NCBI GenBank assembly: GCA_903932425.1 | Contig: CAIZGG010000099.1 | Span: forward strand, 1 to 60,811 | Length of the DNA: 60,811 nt | Direction of reading: 5' to 3' | From: an uncultured beta proteobacterium | GTDB lineage: Bacteria > Pseudomonadota > Gammaproteobacteria > Burkholderiales > Burkholderiaceae_B | Part shown: in pieces, positions 52,976-60,811 of the stretch | How the letters are laid out: every line of letters starts with the position of its first letter | Position numbering within the stretch: the first letter of the stretch is position 1 | Notes under the pieces: model-generated | Databases searched by the model: none | Seen by the model: only the letters and a program-made list of their open reading frames with translations | What the model was told of the DNA's origin: nothing | Made by a program: the position numbers and the translations under genes

Positions 52976-55771
52976 TCATGGCGATCCAGTTGTCAGAGGC
53001 GCTTCACCCAAGACCTCTTGCCACAATTCTTGCACGGCACGACGCTCTGCGAGCAGTTCGTGTTGCTCAACGCGTGCCTTATCCGCCCCCTGTAAACGTA
53101 CTTCGTGTTGACGGCGTCGCAAGTTACGGTAAGCGTCACTGGCGCGCTGTGCTAACTCTGTCGGGATCAGACCGACTTTGCCTGCAATCTGCAACAACGC
53201 AATGTTGCCTAAGTTATTGAGTAACTCTGGATACTGACCTGCGTGTACCAAGATCAAATACTGGGTCACAAACTCTAAGTCAACCATCCCGCCGTGGTCG
53301 TGCTTCAGATCAAACTGTTGGCTGATGTTTGGGTGCCCCGTCGTCATTTTGTCGCGCATTGCGCGCACTTGTTGTGCAAAGGGCTCCGGTGCGCGTGGGT
53401 GTTTCAAAATCTCGCACCGAATCTGTTCAAAGATTGCACCAACGCGTCGGTTGCCTGCAGCGAAGCGCGCGCGGGTCAGCGCTTGATGCTCCCAGGGCCA
53501 GGCGTGACTTTGCTGGTATTGCTTGAAGGACTCAATCGAGGTGGCGAGTAAGCCAGACTCGCCGTCGGGTCGCAAGCGCAGGTCAATGTCATAGAGCCTA
53601 CCCGATGACGTCATCGTTGACAGCCACGAGGTCAGTCGGCGGGCAAGCTTTGCGTAAAGCTCCTCTGCATCTTCGCGAGAATCTTCGTACAGATAAACCA
53701 GATCCAGATCAGAAGAATAGCCAAGCTCTTTGCCGCCCAGACGCCCATAGGCAATGATCGCTAATTGGGGTTCGTCCTGACAGCCCGGCTTCTCAGGCGG
53801 ACACACCTGCGGCCAGACTCTCACTAGGGCTTCTTGCAATAGTGTATCGGCCAGGGCTGATAATTGATCGGCTAAACGTTCGACGGTCAGTATTCCTTCA
53901 AGATCTTGTGCCAGCAATTGAAAGCTGACCTGCCGTTGCGTGTCGCGCATCAGGTTCATTTGCTGCTCGATATCAAACGACCCATCGGGCAAGACGCACG
54001 CATTAAGATCTTCGTGCATCGCTGCTGCCACTCGGTCGATATCGACCGGCTCCATGAGAGTGGGCCAGGCGATCAGACTGTCGAGTACCAACGGATGTTG
54101 AATCACATATTGTGCGGCCCATGGGCTCGCCGCCATCATCCGAGCAATACGTGCCATCGTTTCGGGATACTCGGCAAGTAGTGCAAGATAGGCACCACGC
54201 TGTGCGACGGTTTCAATTAAATCCAGCAGCCTTAAGGCCGCCGTCAGGGGCTGTGCGGTCTCTTGAGCCGCCGTTAACGCCAGCGGTAATAAGGTGTCGA
54301 TGCGGTTACGGCTCGTGGTCGATAACGCGCGAATCCGGTGGCCTTCCAAAAATGTATCGACTCTAGAAGCCAAGGCCGCCGAGTGCTCTCCAAAATTCAA
54401 TAAACTGGCTTCAAGCGATAAGTTCGGTGATGACTTTCCTTGCAATTCGCGCTCTGTGTCATTGAAACCATCGCCCAATCCAGCGATGCGAAACGAGTCA
54501 CGAAAAGTGTCAGCGACAAAGAGTCGATGCTTGGCAAGTGTTTGCTCAAAGTCAGGCAGTGATAAGCGCAAAGCGTTTGCCAGTTCGGCCAAGCGCTCGC
54601 GCTGAACCGGAAGTTGATGCGTTTGCTCGTCCTCAGCGTACTGCAACGCGTGCTCGGTGCGTCGCATAAATAGATAGGCTTGTGCTAATTGTTCGGCGGT
54701 CGCGCTGGGGATCAGTGCCGCGCGGGTTTGAGCCTCAAGTGCGGCCAGCAAGCCTCGCTGTTGTAAGGCGGGCATACGGCCCCCCTTAATCAATTGCGAG
54801 AGCTGCACAATAAACTCAATTTCTCGAATACCACCTTCACCTAATTTGATGTTGAGTTGGGTCTCTAAGCCGGGGCGGGCCAGGGATTTACGTTGCAGAT
54901 CCAGGCGGATACGTTCACGCAAGGTGCGCAGCGCAGCCAAGGTACTAAAGTCAAAGTATTTTCGGTAGACGAAAGGCTGGCGCAGGCTTTCAAACTGTTG
55001 CACCTGTGAGGTTGAATCACTGTCATCAAACGCACGGGCCGGTATCACCCGTCCTTTTAGCCAGGCATAACGCTCCCATTCGCGCCCCTGGGTAAACAAG
55101 TATTGTTCAAAAGCGTCCAAGCTCCAGGCAAGCGGCCCTGCGTCGCCATCCGGGCGCAGGCGTAAGTCGGTCCTGAAGACTTGCCCGTTCGCGTCAAGCT
55201 CTGAGAGAACCGGCATCATGCGGCGGGTCAGACGGCCATAAAACTCGTGATAACTCAGCGGCCTTGGGCCCTCAGTTTCGCCTTCTTCGTTGTAGAGCAT
55301 CACCAAATCAATATCGGATGAAACGTTGAGCTCGCTTCCCCCTAGTTTGCCCATGCCAATGATCAACATTTCTTGGGGGCGACCGGTTACCGCGTCTTTC
55401 GGTTGACCGTGCAGCCCAACCATGTCGTGCATGATGGTGCGATAAGCCTGCTCAATGCATCGATCCGCCAGGGTTGACATGGTACCGCCTACTTCCTCAA
55501 GAGAGGCCAGGCCGGCAAGATCTCGAACCATGAGCAGAAAGAAGGTGCGTTTACGTAAGAGGCGAAGCACCTGGCGACACGCATCGAGTTCAAGTATGGC
55601 GCTGCCGATCGGGACCCCAGCAAGCTCAGCAAACCAGTTGTGTAAACGCTCGGTCGTCATTGCCTGTGCGTGTTCTTGGTCTAGCCAGCGCGCAAAGGCG
55701 GGGTCGCTTTGCGTCAGGCGACGTAGTGCTCCAGACCAGGCTAGGGCAGAGGAAAAGTTGAATTCAGACAT
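52976..55771 (-). CDS. glnE: Bifunctional glutamine synthetase adenylyltransferase/deadenylyltransferase
   Basis: Adds and removes AMP on GlnA according to PII, setting glutamine synthetase activity. It is 931 residues from ATG 55771. Two nucleotidyltransferase domains are visible: [20 protein letters not shown] in the N-terminal half (about residue 155) and [20 protein letters not shown] in the C-terminal half (about 695). The linker contains IGLGDGF and GHRIRALS, and the region ends [20 protein letters not shown]. The frame reaches upstream to 55834; ATG 55771 gives the family N-terminus ([12 protein letters not shown]). It is divergent from yhdP. Confidence 0.96.
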   Translation of the reverse strand: MSEFNFSSALAWSGALRRLTQSDPAFARWLDQEHAQAMTTERLHNWFAELAGVPIGSAILELDACRQVLRLLRKRTFFLLMVRDLAGLASLEEVGGTMSTLADRCIEQAYRTIMHDMVGLHGQPKDAVTGRPQEMLIIGMGKLGGSELNVSSDIDLVMLYNEEGETEGPRPLSYHEFYGRLTRRMMPVLSELDANGQVFRTDLRLRPDGDAGPLAWSLDAFEQYLFTQGREWERYAWLKGRVIPARAFDDSDSTSQVQQFESLRQPFVYRKYFDFSTLAALRTLRERIRLDLQRKSLARPGLETQLNIKLGEGGIREIEFIVQLSQLIKGGRMPALQQRGLLAALEAQTRAALIPSATAEQLAQAYLFMRRTEHALQYAEDEQTHQLPVQRERLAELANALRLSLPDFEQTLAKHRLFVADTFRDSFRIAGLGDGFNDTERELQGKSSPNLSLEASLLNFGEHSAALASRVDTFLEGHRIRALSTTSRNRIDTLLPLALTAAQETAQPLTAALRLLDLIETVAQRGAYLALLAEYPETMARIARMMAASPWAAQYVIQHPLVLDSLIAWPTLMEPVDIDRVAAAMHEDLNACVLPDGSFDIEQQMNLMRDTQRQVSFQLLAQDLEGILTVERLADQLSALADTLLQEALVRVWPQVCPPEKPGCQDEPQLAIIAYGRLGGKELGYSSDLDLVYLYEDSREDAEELYAKLARRLTSWLSTMTSSGRLYDIDLRLRPDGESGLLATSIESFKQYQQSHAWPWEHQALTRARFAAGNRRVGAIFEQIRCEILKHPRAPEPFAQQVRAMRDKMTTGHPNISQQFDLKHDHGGMVDLEFVTQYLILVHAGQYPELLNNLGNIALLQIAGKVGLIPTELAQRASDAYRNLRRRQHEVRLQGADKARVEQHELLAERRAVQELWQEVLGEAPLTTGSP

Positions 55772-55849
55772 GCTGTGAGGCCTAGAAGGTCGCCTTGCAA
55801 CAGGGTAAGCGCGACAAGGGCTACAAGCTTGCACAATACCCTATAGAAT

Positions 55850-58800
55850 GTGAGTTCACAAAACCTTTTTAAACTGTCCGTTTTGCGTCCTGTCAAATAT
55901 CTGTTGCGTCTTGCGATTTTGAGCCTGCTGCTGCTTTATTTTGTAGCTGCGGCGACGATGTTGACGGTGCGTTACTGGGTCTTGCCTCGAATCAACGATT
56001 GGCGACCACTCATTGAACAGCATGTTTCAGCCGCGTTGGGCGCTAAAGTGTCGATCGCAGAGCTCTCGGCCGACTGGTCTGGGCTCAACCCAACGCTGGC
56101 ACTCAAAGATTTGGCCGTCAACGATGTAAATGGCGATGTCTTGATACAAGTGCCTGACGCTTTTGCATTAGTATCCTGGCGCAGCGTGCTAGATCGCGAG
56201 TTGCGGCTGATGCGCTTAGAAATCAATGGCATTGATCTGGCAGCAACGCGCCACGACGACGGTAGCATCTCGATTGCTGGCCAACCACTTACGCCAAATA
56301 CAAACGAGCAACTGAAACTCGATCATGACACCCTAGCCGTGCGGTGGCTGTTGGATCAAGGTGAAATCGTCATCCGTCAGGCAAGCTTTCGGTGGTACGA
56401 CCAGATGCGGCAGGCGCCCGTATTGCACGCGTCCCAGATCGAGCTCAGCCTGAGTAACAGTTTCTTTCGTCATGAACTGCGGTTGTCAGCATCGTTGCCT
56501 GAGTCCGTGGGTAAGCGAGTTGAGTTCGTCATGCGAACCGAAAATATTCTTCGTCAGTTAGCCGCGCAACCGACCCGCGAAGCTGAGATTTATCTTGAAG
56601 TCCAAGATCTACAGCTTGCGGGCTTGACGCCCTGGTTGGATCTGCCAGAGGTCTCCGGAAGCATTGCCGCCCGCGCTTGGGTCGACGTACAGGATGGGCT
56701 GTTAGGTCAAGCAACCGTTGAGGTCTTCGCAAAAAAAATCGCGCTGCCTCTGTCCTCGAACGAAAAAAGCGCACTATTTGCTCAAACGGGGCAGTTCAGG
56801 TTGACGGGGTGGCTGGCCGATTTACTGCCTGAGGGGCATCTGCCAATCCTCGCGCGTAGTGTGGGTCAGCAGGGTCTCTTATTAAGCGCCACCACTACCG
56901 GGCTCAAGATCGATAGTGCCTTGTTTGAGCCCTCATTGCTTGAGTTGGGCGAGGTGACGGCGCGCGCGAAAGTCTTCAAAAACGCAACGGGTTTGCTGGC
57001 TGTCGAGTCGGCTCAGCTTGACTTAAAGTCAACCGAATTGGCGGCGCAGTTACAGGGGTCATGGGTGTCCGCTGGGGCGACTGGCGCCGGGCTCATTGAC
57101 TTGACGGGGCTGATTGCAAAAGCGCCTGCGAATAGGCTTTCTCAGTTTGTGACAACGCTGACGCCTGTCGATGCTCGGCAATTTTTGCGCTCGGCGTTGA
57201 CGCAAGGGCAGTTCACTCAAACAGCGGTGACGCTCAAAGGTGATCCCGCACAGTTCCCCTTTAATCAACAGGGCGCGTCTGGCGTATTTCGTCTTGAGGG
57301 GCAGTACAGCGGGCTGACCGTTGATTACGATCCAAGCGCCCAGCCGGGGCCTCATTGGCCCCAGTTGGCGCAAGCTCGAGGGAAGATCGTCGTTGATAAG
57401 TCATCGCTCAGCCTGACCGAGTCCAGCGCCGTACTGCTTCAAACAAACGGCGCTCAACTTGACGTCAGTCGTCTTGAAGTCAAGATGCCTGATTTTGTGC
57501 TCGAGTCCGCACTCACGCTTGATGCGGTGCTTGATGGGCAAGCGAAAGACTATCTGACTATTTTGCGCGAGGCGCCGCTGCCAAGCGCGCTCAAGCCAAC
57601 GCTTGAGCGCTTAGAGGTTGATGGTCGGTTGAAGGTTCCTTTGTCCATACAGATGAAACTTGACGGTGATCAGGCGCCGCGTGTCAAAGGTCAGATTAAT
57701 TTTGTTGGCAATACAGTCGGCGTTGGGGCAGATGTGCCGGCGCTTGAAAATGATCGAGGAGTCCTTGATTTTTCTGAGCAATCGTTACGTACCGAAAACA
57801 TACGTGCTCAGTTTTTAGGTGGCGAGTCAGTTTTACGTGGTACTTGGACTGAAGGCTCCCAAAGTCTTCAGGCTGAGGGCGCGATCACGGTCGCTGCTCT
57901 GAAAGGCCCAGTAGGAGCCAAAGGTTTATTACCGTTTACCGGGCAGACACGTTACAAGGCACAACTTGGCTCAACGAAAGACCGCGGCTACGAGGCGGTG
58001 GTGAGTTCAACCCTTGAAGGCCTCTCCGTGAACTTGCCCGCACCCTTGGGGAAAGCCGCGCAAAGTCGCTTGCCACTGACAGTTCGTTGGGTCGCCTCAC
58101 CAGTTAAGAACGATTTTCGCCAAACGCTTTCGGTGACTGTTGCCAACCTGATCAATGGGCGCTTTGAGCGACCGGTTGGCGCCCGACCTTCGCCGTACTT
58201 TTCGCGTGCCGCAGTGGTGATGGGTGACGCGCTGACTTTGCCCCCTAGTGGATTAGCGCTAGAGTTCAGGCTCGACAAGGTCGACTTTGATGACTGGAGC
58301 TCTTTGTACGAGCAGGTGACACAAGAGCCTAAACGTTCAGCCAAGGCAGAGTTTCAAGTATTTCCGAGTTTGGCAACCGCGCGCCTGCGCTCGCCGCAAG
58401 TTGTTTTGTCTGATCTAACGTTTACCAACCTTGACATCACAGCCACACAAGATACACCCAATCAGTGGTCAGCTCGTATCGTGTCAAAAGAGACCGAGGG
58501 AAGCGCCACCTGGCGCGCCGCGGCCGGTGCGCTTGACGGGCGAATTCAGGCGAGGTTTTCAAAGTTGACGCTTGGTGCTCCGGACACCGGTCAAACCGAG
58601 GTCTTAAAAATTGATGTGATTGAAGCGCAGCATTGGTCTGATATCCCTGCGATTGACCTCACCATCGATGACTTCACCCTGTACGGAAGCCAACTCGGCC
58701 GGTTGCGTCTCGTTGGTTCGAATCAGCAACGTGGTGAACTCTGGAATATCGAAAAGCTCGATCTTCAAAGTGAGGCGGCGACCACCACCGCCACGGGGCA

Positions 58801-59506
58801 ATGGCGCCTGAAGGGGCCAACGCGCGGCGTTCGCCTCAATGGGGACATCGCAATTAGCGACCTTGGTCAATTCTCAACGCAAATGGGGCATCCCGAGCGT
58901 GTCAAACGAGGCGCCGGAACAATCAATGCTCAAATTGATTGGGTCAATTTTCCGTGGGTGTTCAGCTATCAGGGCCTGAATGGTTCCGCCAAAGTGAATT
59001 TCAAAAATGGCGTGTTTGAACATGTGAATTCGCGTAGCGCACGACTCCTAGAGCTTTTGTCGCTTCAGTCGTTACAAAGAATTTTGAGTTTTAACTTTAG
59101 CCCCGGCAACGAGTTTAAAGAGGGGTTTCCCTGGAGCGCATTGAGTGGTAGTTTTGATTTCACCAAAGGTGTTGTGAACACCAAAGATCTGACGATCAAT
59201 AGCCCGATTGCCAGCATTTTATTGGTGGGCAATTCAGATTTGGATAAAAAACTGTGGGATATGGAGGCCGATGTCAGGCCGCAGTTCGATATGAGCGGCG
59301 CCGCACTCGCAACCGCCTTTGTTGTGAATCCAATTGCGGGTCTAAGCGCCTTGGCAACACAATTTTTATTGCGTAATCCAATTGAAAAGGCGATGACCGT
59401 CAAGTACGCTGTGACAGGGCCTTGGGATGATCCCAAGCTCGAGCCGCGTGGGACGCCCGAACCAGCTGCAGCGCCTAAGCGCGCCTCACCTGGCTCGGCC
59501 AATTAA
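55850..59506 (+). CDS. yhdP: YhdP family AsmA-like membrane protein
   Basis: Large envelope protein of 1218 residues. After an N-terminal membrane helix (LLRLAILSLLLLYFVAAATM) there is a long beta-rich AsmA-like periplasmic domain (TIGR02099 type). Segments such as VRYWVLPRINDWRPLIEQHV and the C-terminal DUF3971/AsmA-2 region (FSTQMGHPERVKRGAGTINA, IDWVNFPWVFSYQGLNGSAK) are typical. In E. coli YhdP and its relatives carry phospholipid to the outer membrane. It starts at GTG 55850 behind no strong ribosome site. Divergent from glnE and convergent with rho, an order common in betaproteobacteria. Confidence 0.92.
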   Translation: MSSQNLFKLSVLRPVKYLLRLAILSLLLLYFVAAATMLTVRYWVLPRINDWRPLIEQHVSAALGAKVSIAELSADWSGLNPTLALKDLAVNDVNGDVLIQVPDAFALVSWRSVLDRELRLMRLEINGIDLAATRHDDGSISIAGQPLTPNTNEQLKLDHDTLAVRWLLDQGEIVIRQASFRWYDQMRQAPVLHASQIELSLSNSFFRHELRLSASLPESVGKRVEFVMRTENILRQLAAQPTREAEIYLEVQDLQLAGLTPWLDLPEVSGSIAARAWVDVQDGLLGQATVEVFAKKIALPLSSNEKSALFAQTGQFRLTGWLADLLPEGHLPILARSVGQQGLLLSATTTGLKIDSALFEPSLLELGEVTARAKVFKNATGLLAVESAQLDLKSTELAAQLQGSWVSAGATGAGLIDLTGLIAKAPANRLSQFVTTLTPVDARQFLRSALTQGQFTQTAVTLKGDPAQFPFNQQGASGVFRLEGQYSGLTVDYDPSAQPGPHWPQLAQARGKIVVDKSSLSLTESSAVLLQTNGAQLDVSRLEVKMPDFVLESALTLDAVLDGQAKDYLTILREAPLPSALKPTLERLEVDGRLKVPLSIQMKLDGDQAPRVKGQINFVGNTVGVGADVPALENDRGVLDFSEQSLRTENIRAQFLGGESVLRGTWTEGSQSLQAEGAITVAALKGPVGAKGLLPFTGQTRYKAQLGSTKDRGYEAVVSSTLEGLSVNLPAPLGKAAQSRLPLTVRWVASPVKNDFRQTLSVTVANLINGRFERPVGARPSPYFSRAAVVMGDALTLPPSGLALEFRLDKVDFDDWSSLYEQVTQEPKRSAKAEFQVFPSLATARLRSPQVVLSDLTFTNLDITATQDTPNQWSARIVSKETEGSATWRAAAGALDGRIQARFSKLTLGAPDTGQTEVLKIDVIEAQHWSDIPAIDLTIDDFTLYGSQLGRLRLVGSNQQRGELWNIEKLDLQSEAATTTATGQWRLKGPTRGVRLNGDIAISDLGQFSTQMGHPERVKRGAGTINAQIDWVNFPWVFSYQGLNGSAKVNFKNGVFEHVNSRSARLLELLSLQSLQRILSFNFSPGNEFKEGFPWSALSGSFDFTKGVVNTKDLTINSPIASILLVGNSDLDKKLWDMEADVRPQFDMSGAALATAFVVNPIAGLSALATQFLLRNPIEKAMTVKYAVTGPWDDPKLEPRGTPEPAAAPKRASPGSAN

Positions 59507-59509
59507 GCC

Positions 59510-59537
59510 AACTTAGCGCTTCAAACTTAGCGCTTCA
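59510..59537. repeat. Perfect 14-bp tandem duplication spanning the rho stop codon
   Basis: AACTTAGCGCTTCA occurs at 59510-59523 and again at 59524-59537. The second copy includes the last rho codons (minus strand MKR and stop). The duplication does not change the protein. A recent slippage event is likely. Confidence 0.8.
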
Positions 59538-60783
59538 TTAACTCAAAAAACTCATTGTTGTTTTTGGTTGAACGCATTTTATCCAAGATGAATTCCATCG
59601 ATTCGACGTCATCCATGTCGTGAATAAACTTACGTAATACCCAAACTTTCTGTAACAGATCAGGCTTGATCAACAGTTCTTCGCGGCGAGTGCCTGACTT
59701 GTTCAAGTTAATTGCAGGGTAGACGCGCTTTTCAGCCAAGCGGCGCTCGAGGTGAATCTCAGAGTTGCCGGTCCCTTTGAATTCTTCGTAAATCACCTCA
59801 TCCATACGGCTGCCCGTTTCAATCAGGGCCGTGCCGATGATGGTGAGTGACCCGCCTTCTTCAAGATTGCGCGCAGCACCAAAAAAGCGCTTGGGACGCT
59901 GCAGTGCGTTAGCGTCAACACCACCAGTCAGAACCTTGCCCGAAGCCGGAACCACCGTGTTGTAAGCGCGTGCAAGGCGGGTGATCGAATCCAACAGGAT
60001 CACAACATCCTTTTTCATTTCGACCAAGCGCTTTGCGCGTTCGATGACCATCTCAGCGACTTGCACGTGACGGGTTGCCGGTTCGTCAAAGGTCGAGGCT
60101 ACGACTTCGCCGCGCACTGTGCGCTGCATTTCGGTGACTTCTTCTGGACGCTCATCAATCAGCATGACGATCATGACCGCATCAGGAAAATTATCCGTGA
60201 TGGCGTGAGCGATGTGTTGCATCATCACCGTTTTACCCGACTTCGGGCTTGCAACGATGAGGCCGCGCTGCCCTTTACCGATCGGCGCAAAAATATCAAG
60301 AATACGACCAGTCAGATTTTCTTCGCTTTTGATGTCGCGTTCGAGCGGCATGACCTTATCTGGATGCAGAGGTGTCAGGTTCTCGAACATGATGCGATGT
60401 TTGATCGCCTCAGGGGCAAAGCCATTGACCTTGTCGACTTTCACCAAGGCGAAATAGCGTTCGCCATCTTTTGGGGTACGCACTTCGCCCTCGATTGAAT
60501 CGCCGGTATACAAATTAAAGCGACGAATTTGCGAGGGTGAAATATAGATGTCGTCGGTGCTAGCCAAATACGAAGTGTCAGGCGAGCGCAAAAAGCCAAA
60601 CCCGTCGGGTAAGACCTCGAGCACGCCATCGCCAAAAATTTGTTCGCCTTGTTTAGCCCGCTTTTTCATGATGGCAAACATGAGTTCTTGTTTGCGTAAG
60701 CGATTGGCGTTTTCGATTTCGAGGCCTGCGGCCATTTCGAGCAGCTGCGAACCGTGCTGCGCCTTCAGTTCGTTCAGGTGCAT
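59527..60783 (-). CDS. rho: Transcription termination factor Rho
   Basis: Hexameric RNA-dependent ATPase that ends transcription at Rho-dependent sites. It is 418 residues: N-terminal [23 protein letters not shown]-binding cold-shock fold ([20 protein letters not shown]), Walker [21 protein letters not shown], Walker [22 protein letters not shown]-loop and R-loop near [20 protein letters not shown]. All motifs are intact. The start is near the right window edge; its promoter would lie outside. Its stop region carries a 14-bp duplication. Confidence 0.98.
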   Translation of the reverse strand: MHLNELKAQHGSQLLEMAAGLEIENANRLRKQELMFAIMKKRAKQGEQIFGDGVLEVLPDGFGFLRSPDTSYLASTDDIYISPSQIRRFNLYTGDSIEGEVRTPKDGERYFALVKVDKVNGFAPEAIKHRIMFENLTPLHPDKVMPLERDIKSEENLTGRILDIFAPIGKGQRGLIVASPKSGKTVMMQHIAHAITDNFPDAVMIVMLIDERPEEVTEMQRTVRGEVVASTFDEPATRHVQVAEMVIERAKRLVEMKKDVVILLDSITRLARAYNTVVPASGKVLTGGVDANALQRPKRFFGAARNLEEGGSLTIIGTALIETGSRMDEVIYEEFKGTGNSEIHLERRLAEKRVYPAINLNKSGTRREELLIKPDLLQKVWVLRKFIHDMDDVESMEFILDKMRSTKNNNEFFELMKR

Positions 60784-60811
60784 TGATGTCAGTGTAAAAA
60801 ATTACTTCAAA

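Noticed and set aside
52976-55771. Long open frames on the plus strand inside glnE and on the opposite strand of several other genes
   Set aside because: They are shadows of well-conserved genes and have no ribosome sites or recognisable products.
59510-59537. 14-bp duplication at the rho stop as a regulatory element
   Set aside because: It leaves the protein unchanged and forms no hairpin with a T tract; simple slippage explains it.

Overview
The window reads as a chromosomal segment of a Gram-negative betaproteobacterium of the order Burkholderiales, most like the family Alcaligenaceae (Bordetella and its lower-GC relatives). This is inferred from gene content and order: rpsA-ihfB-lapA-lapB-hldE1-hldD-cysM, etfBA with an acyl-CoA dehydrogenase, pdxJ-acpS-nagZ-uvrC-pgsA, a cbb3 oxidase cluster, glnE-yhdP and rho. 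No database search was possible. There is no sign of a prophage, insertion sequence, CRISPR array, rRNA or tRNA gene. This is mostly core genome with a few unusual loci.

Layout. 1-4397: end of rpsA, an ihfB gene carrying an in-frame stop, the lapAB pair (LPS assembly control) and two heptose biosynthesis genes in an overlapping operon. 4550-7331: a helix-hairpin-helix protein, cysM and lipoprotein mltB. 7465-11054: etfB, etfA and a 608-residue acyl-CoA dehydrogenase. 11168-14179: a ThDP enzyme, a 59-residue membrane protein behind a promoter overlapped by a strong palindromic operator, and an EamA transporter. 14515-18654: rplS, a NUDIX CoA pyrophosphatase, rsgA, an M48 protease and orn. 18651-22171: MATE exporter, ArnT-like glycosyltransferase, rpmE2. 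22372-29047: a spermidine-synthase-like protein, an orphan ABC substrate-binding protein, then pdxJ, acpS, nagZ, uvrC and pgsA.

29172-36005 is the cbb3 cytochrome oxidase locus: an FNR box, a CcoI-like protein that keeps the membrane part of a copper P-type ATPase but has lost its catalytic domains, ccoS, a second FNR box, ccoNOQP, ccoG with an Ala/Ser/Asp repeat tail, a short FixH-like protein and a small membrane protein. A classical [4Fe-4S] FNR regulator lies at 38873-39598 with an FNR-like site upstream of it, so sensor and target are close together. Between them are a MaoC-like dehydratase and an overlapping pair of acyl-CoA dehydrogenases lacking the usual C-terminal catalytic motif.

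39790-42601: a small repetitive open frame and clpB. 42705-48377: a complete five-gene peptide-type ABC importer, divergent from an Asp/Glu/hydantoin racemase. 49463-52224: an EamA transporter, a DPM1-like glycosyltransferase and a YdjC-family deacetylase. Together with the distant ArnT-like enzyme these could modify lipid A with an amino sugar. 52178-60783: queH, glnE, yhdP and rho.

The points most worth a second look are the decatalysed CcoI, the interrupted ihfB, the operator with its small membrane protein, the split lipid A module, and the microORF upstream of clpB.
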